Origin: an uncultured Leifsonia sp.
GTDB taxonomy: Bacteria; Actinomycetota; Actinomycetes; Actinomycetales; Microbacteriaceae
Assembly (NCBI RefSeq): GCF_945957465.1
Contig: NZ_CAMFLC010000026.1
Coordinates: forward strand, 1 to 56,365
Direction: 5' to 3'
DNA length: 56,365 bases
Notes under the pieces: model-generated
What the model was told of the DNA's origin: nothing
The model's input: the letters and a program-made list of their open reading frames with translations, nothing else
Databases searched by the model: none
Shown here: piece by piece, positions 24,177 through 33,340 of the stretch
How positions within the stretch are numbered: position 1 is the stretch's first letter
Layout of the letters: each line of letters starts with the position of its first letter
Program-made: the position numbers and the translations under genes

Positions 24177-27100
24177 ATGCGTGCGAGGGAGGGCCGTGCG
24201 GCGCCGGGGGTGCGCCGGCCGCGGTCGTTCTGGCTGCAGCGCAGCCGCGCGCAGAGCGGGACCCTCGTGGCGACCGGGCTGGTCATCGTGGTGGTCGCCG
24301 CGCTCGCCGGCGCGATGTCCGGTCTGGCCTTCCGTTCGCCGACGGCCGCCGTTCGCGCCACGCTCGCCGACGAGCCGGCGGCGGTGACCTCCCTGGCCCT
24401 CGAGTCTTCGGCGCTGTCGGACCTCGAGGCGCAGGACGCGGAGGTGCGCCGGGCGCTCGAGCACCGGTTCTCCCACCTGCCGGTGAGCGTCGCAGGCACG
24501 TTCTCCGCGCCGCAGGTCGCTGTCGCGGGAGGCGGCTCCGCCCTCCTCCTTGTGGCCGACGGCGCCCTCCGCTCCCGGGTCGTCGTCTCTGCCGGCCGCT
24601 GGCCCGCCTCGACCGGAGAGGCCGCCGTCGATGAGGCGTTCGCCCGCGCGCACGCGATCCGCGTCGGCGACCGGGTGCAGTTGCAGGGTGGCGCGGCGCC
24701 CGTTCCGGTCGAGGTGACCGGCGTGTGGCGTCCGGTCGACGCGTCGGCCCCCGCCTGGCTCGGCATCACCGACGGCCAGGGCGGCACCGACGGCCGTGTC
24801 GTGGTGGTTGCCGCGACCGCGATCGCGGCGAGCGACGGGCTGACCGGTCGATGGGTGGTGACCCCGGACGGCCGGCGCACGTCGGCCGCGCACCTGCCCC
24901 GCCTCCATGCAGCGCTCGCGGGCGCCGCCGACGAGCTGAGCCGGGACTCCGCAGCGGGCAGCAGCCCGTTCTCCACGCAGGGCGACGCGGTCGCGACCGT
25001 CGCGGCGATGCAGCGGTCGGTGGTGGCGCTGCACGCCGTCATCCCGGTTCCGCTCGCCGTGCTGGCCGTCTGCTCGGCGATCGCGCTCGTGCTGCTCGCA
25101 CAGTTGCTCGCGGGCGCCCGACGCGTCGAGACCCGGCTGTTGCGCTCGCGCGGCTTCACCATCCCGGCGCTCGCCCGCGCGACCGCCGTCGAGTCGGGTG
25201 TGGTGGCGGTGCTCGGTGCCGTGGTGGGCACCGTCGCGGCCCAGCTCGTGCTGCTTTCCGCGGTCGCGCCGCCCGCGCAGGCGCTCGACGTGCTGCTGCC
25301 GCCCGCGCTGACCGTCGTCGTCGCCGTCGTGGCGTCGACGCTCACTGCCGTCGTGTCGGCCCGAGCGGCCTCCGACTCGCCGGGGGCCGTGGAGGCCGGC
25401 CGCAGCCGGACGGTCGTGTCGGGAGGTCTCACCGTCCTGGCGGTGATCGCCGCCGCCGTCACGCTCTGGCGCTTCGTCGCCTTCGGCCCGGCGGTGGGCG
25501 GTGGTTCGGACGCGGTCGATCCGACGGGGGTCGTCGCACCCGCGGCCGTCCTCTGCGCGATCGCGTTGGTGGGGCTGCTGTTGTTCGGCCCGGCGGCGGC
25601 CCTCGTGGAACGTGTCGCGGGCCGCGGTCGCGGCGTCGGCGGTGTGCTGCCCGCGCGGCAGGTGGGGCGCGGTGTCGCCCTGTTCGCCGGGCCGGTCGCG
25701 CTCATCGTCCTCGCGGTCGGCTCCCTCACCTTCGCCGCAGGCTACGCCGGGACGTTCGGCGGGTTCCTGCGCGACTCCGCCCTGCTCGTGACGGGCGCGG
25801 ACGTGCGCGCCGACCTCGGGGTGAGCGGCTCTCCACACGGCCCGGACGACATCTCCGGCGCTGCGCGTCTGGCCGCCGTCCACGGCGTGACGGCCCTGTC
25901 GCCCGCTATCGTCGACGACGGGACGGTCGGTGACTCCGACGTCGTGGTGGTCGCCGCCGATGCCAGTGCGCTGCCGACGCTGCTGCCGGTGGGGGGTTAC
26001 CTGCTCGACGCGGCCGACCTGGCCCGGCGGGTGCAGGTGGGCGGGGCGCTCGCCGGCGCGACGGTGCCGCCGGGATCGCGCGAGCTGACGGCCACCGCGG
26101 CGGTGACCGCCGGGGTGGGGACGGTCGGCCTCGCCGGCGCGACAGCCTGGCTGGCCACCCGGGAGGGTGAGGTGGTGCCGGTGAGCGGCTCGCTCCGGGC
26201 CGAGACGATCACCTTCCCCGTCCCCGACGGCGCCGACCGGCTGGTCGCGCTCGACGTGGAGCTGGAGGCGGCGGACGGCGCAGCCGACTTCGCCGTGCGG
26301 GTGTCGGGTCTGCCCGCCGGCGCGGAACGCTGGGTATCGGCGCCGGCGGCGTTCGGCCAGGCCGGAGCGTTCCGCCCCGACGGCGCGCTCGCCGCGCGAG
26401 GAGGGTCCCTCGACGGGGACGCCTCGATACGCTTCGTCCCGCCGGGCGGCTCGGACCTCCCGCTCGCCGTCACGACGGCGCTCGCACAGGACGACGCGCT
26501 CCGGGTGGGCCAGAAGATCGAGGTGCGCAGCCCGGTCGGCGACCTGCAAGGACGCGTCGCAGCGATCGTGCCCGCACTGCCCGGCACCTCGGCCGAGCGC
26601 GCGGTCTTCGCCGACCTGCCCGCCCTCACCGGCCGGTTGTTGCGGACGTCGGCCTCGGTTTCGCGCGCATCGTCGGTGTGGCTGGCGGCCGAGGGCGGCA
26701 CGGAACAGGCCGTCGCGAGCGCGGTGCGCGCGGAGGTCGGCCCGGACGCGACGGTGACCACCGCGTCCGGTGCGTTCGTCTCCCGCTTCCTCTCCGGGGC
26801 GGTCCTCAGCACCTGGCTGGGAGCCGCGGGCTGCGCGCTGCTGGCGGTCGCGGCGGTGGTGGCGGCCGTCACCGCGGCGCTCGGGCGGCGGCGCGGCGAG
26901 GTCGTCGTGTTGCGAGCGATCGGGCTCTCGGGTCGTCAGCAGGCGCGGGCGCGCCGGTTGGAGGTCATCGGCGTCGCCGTCGCCGCCGGTCTCTTCGGCC
27001 TCCTCGGCGGTGTCGTGGTGGTGCTCCTGGTCGGCAACACCCTCGCTCGGCTCTCGGTCGTCACCGCGCCGACCACCCTCTCGGTGCAGGGCCGCGTCGA

Positions 27101-27224
27101 CCCGCTCGGGATGGCGCTCGGCGTCGTCGCGCTGGTGGCGGCGCTCGCGATCGTCGTCTGGGGCTACGGGGCGGGTGTGCGCCGCCAGGCCGCCGACACC
27201 GCGTACCGGGAGGAGACCCGATGA
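24177..27224 (+). CDS. FtsX-type ABC transporter permease (first)
   Basis: 1015 aa. One N-terminal membrane helix (about 38-58) leads into a large extracytoplasmic domain, then clusters of helices around 290-460 and 480-530, a second external domain, and three C-terminal helices (about 865-1000). This duplicated FtsX/MacB-like arrangement matches large actinobacterial permeases that export lipids, peptides or drugs. The C-terminal GRRRGEVVVLRAIGLSGRQQARARRLE is the FtsX-domain coupling motif. Stop overlaps the next gene (ATGA). Confidence 0.9.
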   Translation: MRAREGRAAPGVRRPRSFWLQRSRAQSGTLVATGLVIVVVAALAGAMSGLAFRSPTAAVRATLADEPAAVTSLALESSALSDLEAQDAEVRRALEHRFSHLPVSVAGTFSAPQVAVAGGGSALLLVADGALRSRVVVSAGRWPASTGEAAVDEAFARAHAIRVGDRVQLQGGAAPVPVEVTGVWRPVDASAPAWLGITDGQGGTDGRVVVVAATAIAASDGLTGRWVVTPDGRRTSAAHLPRLHAALAGAADELSRDSAAGSSPFSTQGDAVATVAAMQRSVVALHAVIPVPLAVLAVCSAIALVLLAQLLAGARRVETRLLRSRGFTIPALARATAVESGVVAVLGAVVGTVAAQLVLLSAVAPPAQALDVLLPPALTVVVAVVASTLTAVVSARAASDSPGAVEAGRSRTVVSGGLTVLAVIAAAVTLWRFVAFGPAVGGGSDAVDPTGVVAPAAVLCAIALVGLLLFGPAAALVERVAGRGRGVGGVLPARQVGRGVALFAGPVALIVLAVGSLTFAAGYAGTFGGFLRDSALLVTGADVRADLGVSGSPHGPDDISGAARLAAVHGVTALSPAIVDDGTVGDSDVVVVAADASALPTLLPVGGYLLDAADLARRVQVGGALAGATVPPGSRELTATAAVTAGVGTVGLAGATAWLATREGEVVPVSGSLRAETITFPVPDGADRLVALDVELEAADGAADFAVRVSGLPAGAERWVSAPAAFGQAGAFRPDGALAARGGSLDGDASIRFVPPGGSDLPLAVTTALAQDDALRVGQKIEVRSPVGDLQGRVAAIVPALPGTSAERAVFADLPALTGRLLRTSASVSRASSVWLAAEGGTEQAVASAVRAEVGPDATVTTASGAFVSRFLSGAVLSTWLGAAGCALLAVAAVVAAVTAALGRRRGEVVVLRAIGLSGRQQARARRLEVIGVAVAAGLFGLLGGVVVVLLVGNTLARLSVVTAPTTLSVQGRVDPLGMALGVVALVAALAIVVWGYGAGVRRQAADTAYREETR

Positions 27225-30028
27225 CGGCCGGCTCCCGTGGCGCAGCCGCCCGCGAGCCGGGTCCCGGCCCGGGCGGGGCGGCCACCGCATCGCGGCGGAC
27301 CTCCCGTCTCAGCGACGCCGGTCTCGCCCTGCGCGCCGTGACGGCCTTCCGGGGCGGCCTGCTGCTGCTCGCCCTCGTGACCGTCGTCGTCGCCGTCGCC
27401 CTCGCCGCCTGGCCGCGGGTGGCGAGCGGCCTGCTCACTGCCGAACTGCGGCACGAACTCGCACAGGCGGGCGCCGGCGGCCGCGACCTGACGACGGCGA
27501 TCCGCACCGGTGGCTTCACCTCGGGTCCGGTGCTCGATCCCGCCGCCGTCTGGAGCGGTCTCCCGGGCATCGTCACCTCGGTGCGGGCGGGGTTGAAGCC
27601 TCCGCTGAGGGAGGTGGTGGCCGCCGGTGACACGGCGATGAGGAGCACGGATGTCGCCGTCGAGCCGCCTGCCGGCGCCGCGGCGAACAGCCGGTTCACC
27701 GTCGGTGTTGAGGCGTACCGCGGTCTGCGGGAGCAGGCACGACTCGTCGAGGGGTCGTGGCCGGCCCCGGTCTCCGCCACGGCTGCGCAGGGCGCGGTGG
27801 TGGAGGTCGTGCTCAGCAGCGACGCAGCGCACCTGTTCGGCTGGAGCGTCGGCGCCGAACGCCGCACGGCCACGGAGGCGGGGCTGCGGCTGAAGCTCGT
27901 CGGAATCGTGGCGCCGAAGAGTCCCGACAGCGACTTCTGGAGCCTCGACGCCGTGCGCGCGCGGGGCCACTTCGTCGATGCGGGCGACGCGGGCAAGCAG
28001 TTCGGCGCCGTGGTCTGGCTCGACCCGGCGTCCTGGCCGCGGGTCGCATCGGCGTTCGACGGCGCGGTCGCGGCCCTGTGGTTCCCCGTCGTCCCGGCGT
28101 CGTTCGAGGTGGCGGACCTGCCGGCGGTGCGCAGCGCGCTCGGCGGCTTCCTGGCGCTCCCTCCCGTCGCGTCCGTCGGCGGTGTCCCGGTGCCGCTCAC
28201 GGTCAGCACCAGCCTGCACGGACCGCTCGACGACTTCCAGAGTCGCGCGCAACCGGCGAACACGCTGTTCGCGATCCTCGCGGCCGGTCCGCTCGTGGTC
28301 GCGCTCACGGTGCTCGCGCTGGGGGCCCGGCTGGTCGTGGGGCGCCGCGGGGATGCGCTCGCCCTGATGGCGGCGCGCGGCGCGTCCCCCGGGCGGCTGC
28401 GCGGAAGCCTCGCCCTCGACGGCGCGCTGGCGTCCGTCCCGGCGTCGTTCGTCGGCCTCGTCCTGGCATTCGCCCTGACGCCGGGAGCGACTCCGGTCCT
28501 GCTGCCTGTCGTGCTCGCTCTGCTCTGCGCAATGGCGCCGCCGGCGGCCCTGGTGATCGCCGCCGGGTCGCTCGCCCCGCGAGCCGCGGGGCCGACCGCC
28601 CGGTCGCGGTGGTTGTGGGTCGCCGAGGTGACCGTGGTGGGGCTCGCCGTGCTCAGTGTCGTGCTCCTGACCCGTCGCGGGCTCTCGGCCTCGGGCGGAG
28701 GCCTGGAGGTCGATCCGCTGACGGCGCTGACTCCGGTCCTCGTCGCCCTGGCCGCCTGCGTCCTCGTGCTGCGGGTGACGGGCGTCCCTCTCGGCTGGCT
28801 CGCCGGGGTGTTCCGCCGCGGTCGCGGAGCGGTCGCGTTCCTCGGCGCCTCCGGCGCGCGCGGAACCGGCACGAGGGGTGGCCGAGGCGCCGTGCTCTGG
28901 CCGGTGTTCGCGCTGGTCGCCGGTGTCAGCATCGCGCTGTTCTCGGTCAGTGTGCTGGCGACGGCGCGCGACGGCCTCGACCAGGGCGCCCGCGCCCGGG
29001 TCGGCTCGGATCTGTCGCTGACCGCGGCCTCCACCCTGAGCCGCGAACAGCTGGCCGAGGTCGGGCGCATCCCCGGCGTCGCGGCGACCGCGACCGTCGA
29101 CTGGGCCGGCGGGATCGCCGTCACCGCGGGTGGGACGGGCGAGGTCGTCTCCGGCTACCTCGTCGATCCGCGGCAGCTGGCGGCCGTGCAGCGCGGGCTG
29201 CCGGTCGCCGCGCGGCTCTCGACGCTCCTGACCGGGGGCCTTCCGGGTCGCACGGGCGCGGTGCTCGGGGGCTGGGAGAGCCGGATCCCGGTCACGAGCG
29301 CCCTCATCGTCGGCGAGGGCACCAACGTCCACCTCGCCGTGACGCAGCTGGACTTCGCTCCGGGCGTGTACGTGCGCGACTCCCAGTGGGTCATCGTCGA
29401 CCGCACGACGCTTCCGGCGTCGAGTGGGATCACCGGCTCCCCGCAGACGGTGCTGGTGGCGCTGGCCCCGGGCGCGGACGCTTCGCGGGTCCATGCCGAG
29501 CTGGCGCGGATCGGCGGCACCGGCGCCCTCGTGGGTGATGCGGTCGCCGAGCGCGCCGCCCTCCGCGCCTCGCCGCTGGTCGCCGGCACCGAGGCGATCG
29601 CGCTGCTCTCGATCGCCCTCACCGTCCTGCTGTGCATCGCGGCGCTCGTGCTCACGCTGGTGATGAACACCGCGTCGCGGATCCGGCTGGTCGCGACGCT
29701 GCGCACCGTCGGCTTCAGCGCACGCCAGACCGCCGGTGTGCTGGCGTGGGAGCTCGGCCCGGTGCTCGTCATCGGCTTGCTGGCCGGCGCGATCGTCGGA
29801 CTGCTGCTGCCCTGGATCGTGCTCGCACCCCTCGATCTCCGCGGGTTCACCGGCAGTCCCGTGCAGCCGGCGGTCGCCCGAGACCCGTGGCTGACCTCCG
29901 CGGCGCTCGCCGGGTTCGCAGCGGTGGCGGCGGTGGCGACGGTGGTGGCGCTGGCGGGCGCTCGGCGTTCGTCGCCCACCGCCGTGCTGCGCGCCGCCGG
30001 AGACCTGCCATCGACAGGAGGACAATGA
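27221..30028 (+). CDS. FtsX-type ABC transporter permease (second)
   Basis: 935 aa with the same plan as the first permease: helix at about 43-65, external domain, helix clusters around 345-450 and 470-600, and three C-terminal helices. Coupling motif RIRLVATLRTVGFSARQTAGVLAWE near residue 820 is followed by the final helices. The N-terminal 30 residues are Gly/Pro/Ala-rich. Probably forms a heteromeric channel with the first permease. Overlaps both neighbours by 4 nt. Confidence 0.9.
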   Translation: MTAGSRGAAAREPGPGPGGAATASRRTSRLSDAGLALRAVTAFRGGLLLLALVTVVVAVALAAWPRVASGLLTAELRHELAQAGAGGRDLTTAIRTGGFTSGPVLDPAAVWSGLPGIVTSVRAGLKPPLREVVAAGDTAMRSTDVAVEPPAGAAANSRFTVGVEAYRGLREQARLVEGSWPAPVSATAAQGAVVEVVLSSDAAHLFGWSVGAERRTATEAGLRLKLVGIVAPKSPDSDFWSLDAVRARGHFVDAGDAGKQFGAVVWLDPASWPRVASAFDGAVAALWFPVVPASFEVADLPAVRSALGGFLALPPVASVGGVPVPLTVSTSLHGPLDDFQSRAQPANTLFAILAAGPLVVALTVLALGARLVVGRRGDALALMAARGASPGRLRGSLALDGALASVPASFVGLVLAFALTPGATPVLLPVVLALLCAMAPPAALVIAAGSLAPRAAGPTARSRWLWVAEVTVVGLAVLSVVLLTRRGLSASGGGLEVDPLTALTPVLVALAACVLVLRVTGVPLGWLAGVFRRGRGAVAFLGASGARGTGTRGGRGAVLWPVFALVAGVSIALFSVSVLATARDGLDQGARARVGSDLSLTAASTLSREQLAEVGRIPGVAATATVDWAGGIAVTAGGTGEVVSGYLVDPRQLAAVQRGLPVAARLSTLLTGGLPGRTGAVLGGWESRIPVTSALIVGEGTNVHLAVTQLDFAPGVYVRDSQWVIVDRTTLPASSGITGSPQTVLVALAPGADASRVHAELARIGGTGALVGDAVAERAALRASPLVAGTEAIALLSIALTVLLCIAALVLTLVMNTASRIRLVATLRTVGFSARQTAGVLAWELGPVLVIGLLAGAIVGLLLPWIVLAPLDLRGFTGSPVQPAVARDPWLTSAALAGFAAVAAVATVVALAGARRSSPTAVLRAAGDLPSTGGQ

Positions 30029-30969
30029 CCAGGATGACGACGCAGGAGACCGCGCACAGCGCTCCCGGTCCCGCACGCGCCGATGCAGCCATCCGCTGCT
30101 CCGACCTCGTGCGGATCTTCACCGCGGACGGAGTCGAGGTGCAGGCACTGCAGGGCCTCACCCTCAGCGTCGACAGCGGCGAGCTGGTCGCGATCGTCGG
30201 TGCCTCCGGGTCGGGCAAGTCCACCCTCCTCGGTATCCTGTCGGGGCTCGACAAGCCGACAGCGGGCTCCGTATCGGTCGCCGGCCGCGACCTCCTGTCG
30301 CTGTCGTCACGGGAGCGCGTGGACTATCGGCGTCGCACGGTCGGTTTCGTCTGGCAGCAGACGTCCCGCAACCTCCTCGGCTACCTGACCGCACGCGAGA
30401 ACCTGGCGCTCGCCATGTCGCTGGCCCGGAGCCCCGACCGGGAGCGCCGCTCGGCCGACCTGCTCGATCTCCTCGAGGTCGGGCACTGCGCCGACCGCAC
30501 GCCGTCGGAGATGTCCGGCGGAGAGCAGCAGCGGGTCGCCATCGCCGTCGGGCTCGCCAACGAGCCGCGCGTGCTGCTCGCCGACGAGCCGACCGGAGAG
30601 CTCGACGAGGCGACCAGCGCCGAAGTGCTGGAGGCCATGCGCGGGGTCAACCGCGAGCTCGGAGTCACGACGCTGATCGTCACCCACGATCCGACGGTGT
30701 CGGACCACGTCGCCCGCACCGTTCAGATCCGCGACGGCCGCACCGCGACCGAGGTCCTGCGCCGCGCGGGAGTCACCGCCGAGGGCGATGAGCACATGAT
30801 CGCGGAGGAGTACGCGGTCCTCGACCGGGTCGGCCGGCTTCAGCTGCCCCAGGAGTATCTCACCTCGCTCGGGATGCGCGAGCGGGTTCGCCTCGCGCTC
30901 GAGACCGACCACGTGGGCGTCTGGCCGCACGGGCACCACGAGAAGGAGGCCGCGGATGACGACCGTTGA
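30025..30969 (+). CDS. ABC transporter ATP-binding protein with C-terminal extension
   Basis: 314 aa, LolD/MacB-type. Walker A GASGSGKST (about 59-67), Q-loop VWQQTSRN, signature MSGGEQQRVAIAVGL, Walker B VLLADEPTGELDE and H-loop VTHDPT are complete. About 70 extra residues after the H-loop (EEYAVLDRVGRLQLPQEYL..) are unusual for this class and may be regulatory. Start ATG 30025 overlaps the permease stop; an alternative ATG lies at 30034. Confidence 0.93.
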   Translation: MTRMTTQETAHSAPGPARADAAIRCSDLVRIFTADGVEVQALQGLTLSVDSGELVAIVGASGSGKSTLLGILSGLDKPTAGSVSVAGRDLLSLSSRERVDYRRRTVGFVWQQTSRNLLGYLTARENLALAMSLARSPDRERRSADLLDLLEVGHCADRTPSEMSGGEQQRVAIAVGLANEPRVLLADEPTGELDEATSAEVLEAMRGVNRELGVTTLIVTHDPTVSDHVARTVQIRDGRTATEVLRRAGVTAEGDEHMIAEEYAVLDRVGRLQLPQEYLTSLGMRERVRLALETDHVGVWPHGHHEKEAADDDR

Positions 30970-31711
30970 GGCTCTCGCCGAACGGCCCGGCCCCGCGGAC
31001 GATACGCCGCTGCTGGTCGCCGAAGGAGTGAGCCGGGTGTTCGAGACCTCGGCGGGTCCGGTGATCGCCCTCGCCGAGGCGACGCTCCAGGTGCGCCCGG
31101 GCGAACTCGTCGTGGTCACGGGGCGCTCGGGCTCCGGCAAGACCACGCTCCTCAATGTGCTCGGCGGGCTCGACCGCCCGACGTCCGGGCGCGTGGTCGT
31201 CGACGGCGTGGACGTCGGGACGGCCGACGAGGCCGCTCTCGTCGCGGTGCGCCGGCGCAGTGTGGGTTTCGTGTTCCAGTCGTTCGGTCTCATCCCTGTG
31301 CTGTCGGCCGCCGAGAACGTGGAGGTGCCGCTCCGGCTGCTGGGTACGCCGTCCGCCGACCGCGACGCCCGCGTCGCCGAGCTGCTCGACAGGGTGGGGC
31401 TCGCCGCCCACGCGAAGCAGCGGCCGACCGAGCTGTCGGGAGGGCAGCAGCAGCGGGTGGGAATCGCCCGTGCTCTCGCGGCCGACCCTCCGCTGTTGTT
31501 CGCCGACGAACCGACCGGTCAGCTCGACAGCGTCACCGGGCGCCAGATCATGGACCTCCTGGTCGAGCTGGTGCACGGCAGCGGGGTGGCGGCGGTGGTG
31601 ACGACGCACGACCCGCTGCTGATGGCGAGGGCCGATCGCGTGCTCGAACTCCACGACGGCCGGCTCGGCGGCGGAGCGCCGCGGAGAGGCCGTCACGCGG
31701 CGGAGGGCTGA
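30956..31711 (+). CDS. ABC transporter ATP-binding protein (second)
   Basis: 251 aa. Walker A GRSGSGKTT, Q-loop VFQSFGLIPVLSA, signature LSGGQQQRVGIARAL, Walker B LLFADEPTGQLD and H-loop TTHDP are complete. It overlaps the first ATPase gene by 14 nt, so the four-gene cassette is tightly coupled. Two unlike ATPases with two unlike permeases point to a fully heteromeric exporter. Its last 19 nt overlap the 3' end of the convergent DUF4386 gene. Confidence 0.93.
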   Translation: MTTVEALAERPGPADDTPLLVAEGVSRVFETSAGPVIALAEATLQVRPGELVVVTGRSGSGKTTLLNVLGGLDRPTSGRVVVDGVDVGTADEAALVAVRRRSVGFVFQSFGLIPVLSAAENVEVPLRLLGTPSADRDARVAELLDRVGLAAHAKQRPTELSGGQQQRVGIARALAADPPLLFADEPTGQLDSVTGRQIMDLLVELVHGSGVAAVVTTHDPLLMARADRVLELHDGRLGGGAPRRGRHAAEG

Positions 31712-32475
31712 GGGCTTTTCCGGGCGAGCCGGTTCGCGGCGCGTCTGCGCTGCCCGGCCGTGAGCGTCACGAAGGTCAGGGCGATCCCCAGGTAGGCCTC
31801 CCACACGATCTCCGGGAGGGTCGCGACCGCGGAGACCGGCGATCCTTGGCTCCACAGACCGAAGAGCACGCCGATGCCCGACAGTGCGACCAGCGAGCCG
31901 CCGGCGATTCCCACGACCGCCAGGGCGCGGGGCACCAGCCCTGCCCGCAGCAGCAGCCAGCCCAGCAGAACACCGTTGCCGAGGCCGGCGACGAAGCCGG
32001 GGCCGAGCAGGAAGGTCCAGTTGCGCAGGGCGACCAGCGTCTGTGCCGACACGCTCACGACGTCGGGGCCGGCGCCGGACGCGGCGAGTTCGCCGGCGTG
32101 GAGGCGCAGGGTCACGACGGTCAGCACGCAGAGCATTCCCACGGCGATGAAGACGCACTCGATGACGCGCGCCACGACGTAGCCGAGCGCGAGCCCCTCG
32201 GTGCGGCGGCGGAGCAACGGGTAGAGCGCGAGTGCCGTGCCCACGTTGGCGACGATCAGCACGACTTCGCAGAGCACGCCCAGGACGACCTGCGTGTCGG
32301 CTCCCGCGCCCAGGACGTAGCCGGGGCCGTCGAGCACCGGGGCGTAGAGCTGCACCCCGGCGATGGCGGAGACGAACGTGACCAGGAAGAGCACGCCGGC
32401 CGTGAGGACGCGGTGGCGGTCGGCTGAGGCGGGTTCTGTGGATGCGGGTTCGGTGGATGCGGGTTCCGTGGGCAT
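31693..32475 (-). CDS. DUF4386 family membrane protein
   Basis: 260 aa with seven or so hydrophobic helices, of the DUF4386 family (ALALYPLLRRRTEGLALGYVVARVIECVFIAVGML is the recognisable core). Function unknown. The N-terminus has three ASTEP/ASADR pentad-like repeats. Divergent from a TetR gene and behind a promoter whose spacer is a perfect operator, so it is almost certainly the repressor target. ATG 32475 is the first Met with a sensible N-terminus; no strong ribosome binding site. Confidence 0.88.
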   Translation of the reverse strand: MPTEPASTEPASTEPASADRHRVLTAGVLFLVTFVSAIAGVQLYAPVLDGPGYVLGAGADTQVVLGVLCEVVLIVANVGTALALYPLLRRRTEGLALGYVVARVIECVFIAVGMLCVLTVVTLRLHAGELAASGAGPDVVSVSAQTLVALRNWTFLLGPGFVAGLGNGVLLGWLLLRAGLVPRALAVVGIAGGSLVALSGIGVLFGLWSQGSPVSAVATLPEIVWEAYLGIALTFVTLTAGQRRRAANRLARKSPQPSAA

Positions 32476-32507
32476 GACGGTCTCGATTCGAAGGACGCGA
32501 CTAGGAT

Positions 32508-32557
32508 GGTGTACGCCGTACACCTGAACGATAGGTGTACGGCGTACACCTTGTCAA
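32508..32557 (-). promoter_or_regulatory. DUF4386 promoter with two TetR operators
   Basis: Minus-strand TTGACA (32552-32557), 18-nt spacer, TATCGT (32528-32533). Operator AGGTGTACGGCGTACACCT (32533-32551) fills the spacer; GGTGTACGCCGTACACC (32508-32524) covers the start point. Both are perfect dyads, 26 bp apart. Confidence 0.75.
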
Positions 32558-32596
32558 GACCGAATGGCGCCGCGTGTGCGCCCGGAGGGAGACAGC

Positions 32597-33250
32597 ATGC
32601 CGGAGGGGACCCGTCCGCGCCTGACCCGCGACGCCGTCCTGCAGCGAGCGCTCGAACGCGCCGACGCCGCGGGACTCGACTCGCTCACGATGCGGTCGCT
32701 CGCGGCCGAGCTCGGCGTGGTGCCGATGGCCCTGTACAAGCACGTCGCCAGCAAGGACGAGCTCGTCGACGGGATGGTCGACCGGGTCTGGGCGGAGGTC
32801 GAGCCGCCCACCGGCCCGACCTGGCGTGCGGCGATGCGCGCGAGGGCGGTGTCGCTGCGCTCGGCGCTCCTCCGGCATCCCTGGGCCGTCGGCCTGCTGG
32901 AGTCGCGGATGAGCCCGGGCCCGGCCAACCTCGCCGCCCACGACGCGATGATGGGCTGCCTGCGCGAGGCCGGCTTCCCGTTCCGCACCACCGTGCACGT
33001 CACATCGGTGCTCGACGCCTACGTCTACGGGTTCGCCCTGCAAGAGAAGACGCTCCCGTTCGACAGCGCAGCGGAGTCGGGCGCGGTCGCGGCTGAGAAG
33101 GAGCGATCCGTCCCTCCCGAGCTGGCGCAGCGTTTCCCGTACCTGCTGGAGGTCGTGGCCGAGCTCGCGCGGGCCGGCTACGACTACGACGAGGAATTCG
33201 CCACCGGCCTCGACCTCATCCTCGACGGCGTGGAGCGTCGCTGGCCTTGA
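32597..33250 (+). CDS. TetR-family regulator (TetR_C_1-like)
   Basis: 217 aa. The N-terminal helix-turn-helix reads LTRDAVLQRALERADAAGLDSLTMRSLAAELGVVPMALYKHVASKDELVDGMV. The C-terminal part (HPWAVGLLESR, GPANLAAHDAMMGCLREAGF, VLDAYVYGFALQE) resembles the tetracycline-repressor ligand domain. It is expected to bind the two GTGTACGxCGTACAC dyads in the divergent promoter and so repress itself and the DUF4386 gene. GGAGGGAG 5 nt upstream supports ATG 32597 over 32564. Confidence 0.92.
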   Translation: MPEGTRPRLTRDAVLQRALERADAAGLDSLTMRSLAAELGVVPMALYKHVASKDELVDGMVDRVWAEVEPPTGPTWRAAMRARAVSLRSALLRHPWAVGLLESRMSPGPANLAAHDAMMGCLREAGFPFRTTVHVTSVLDAYVYGFALQEKTLPFDSAAESGAVAAEKERSVPPELAQRFPYLLEVVAELARAGYDYDEEFATGLDLILDGVERRWP

Positions 33251-33267
33251 CGCCGGCTACCTCCGAC

Positions 33268-33320
33268 ATTCGTGACGAATCACGACATTCGTGGCACGAA
33301 TCGCGACATTCGTGACGAAT
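33268..33320. repeat. Three-palindrome array, ATTCGT family (copy 2)
   Basis: ATTCGTGACGAAT (33268-33280), ATTCGTGGCACGAAT (33287-33301) and ATTCGTGACGAAT (33308-33320), joined by short CACGAC / CGCGAC linkers. Fills the 90-nt gap between two convergent genes and mirrors the array at 512-564. Confidence 0.8.
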
Positions 33321-33340
33321 ATCGCGGCGGATGTCTTCCC

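Noticed and set aside
23505-27290. Very long minus-strand open frame (over 1200 codons) across the first ABC permease, and a 970-codon one over the second
   Set aside because: High-GC antisense shadows: Arg/Gly/Asp/His-rich, no domain, opposite to a clear permease. Only the 23505-24038 part is real.
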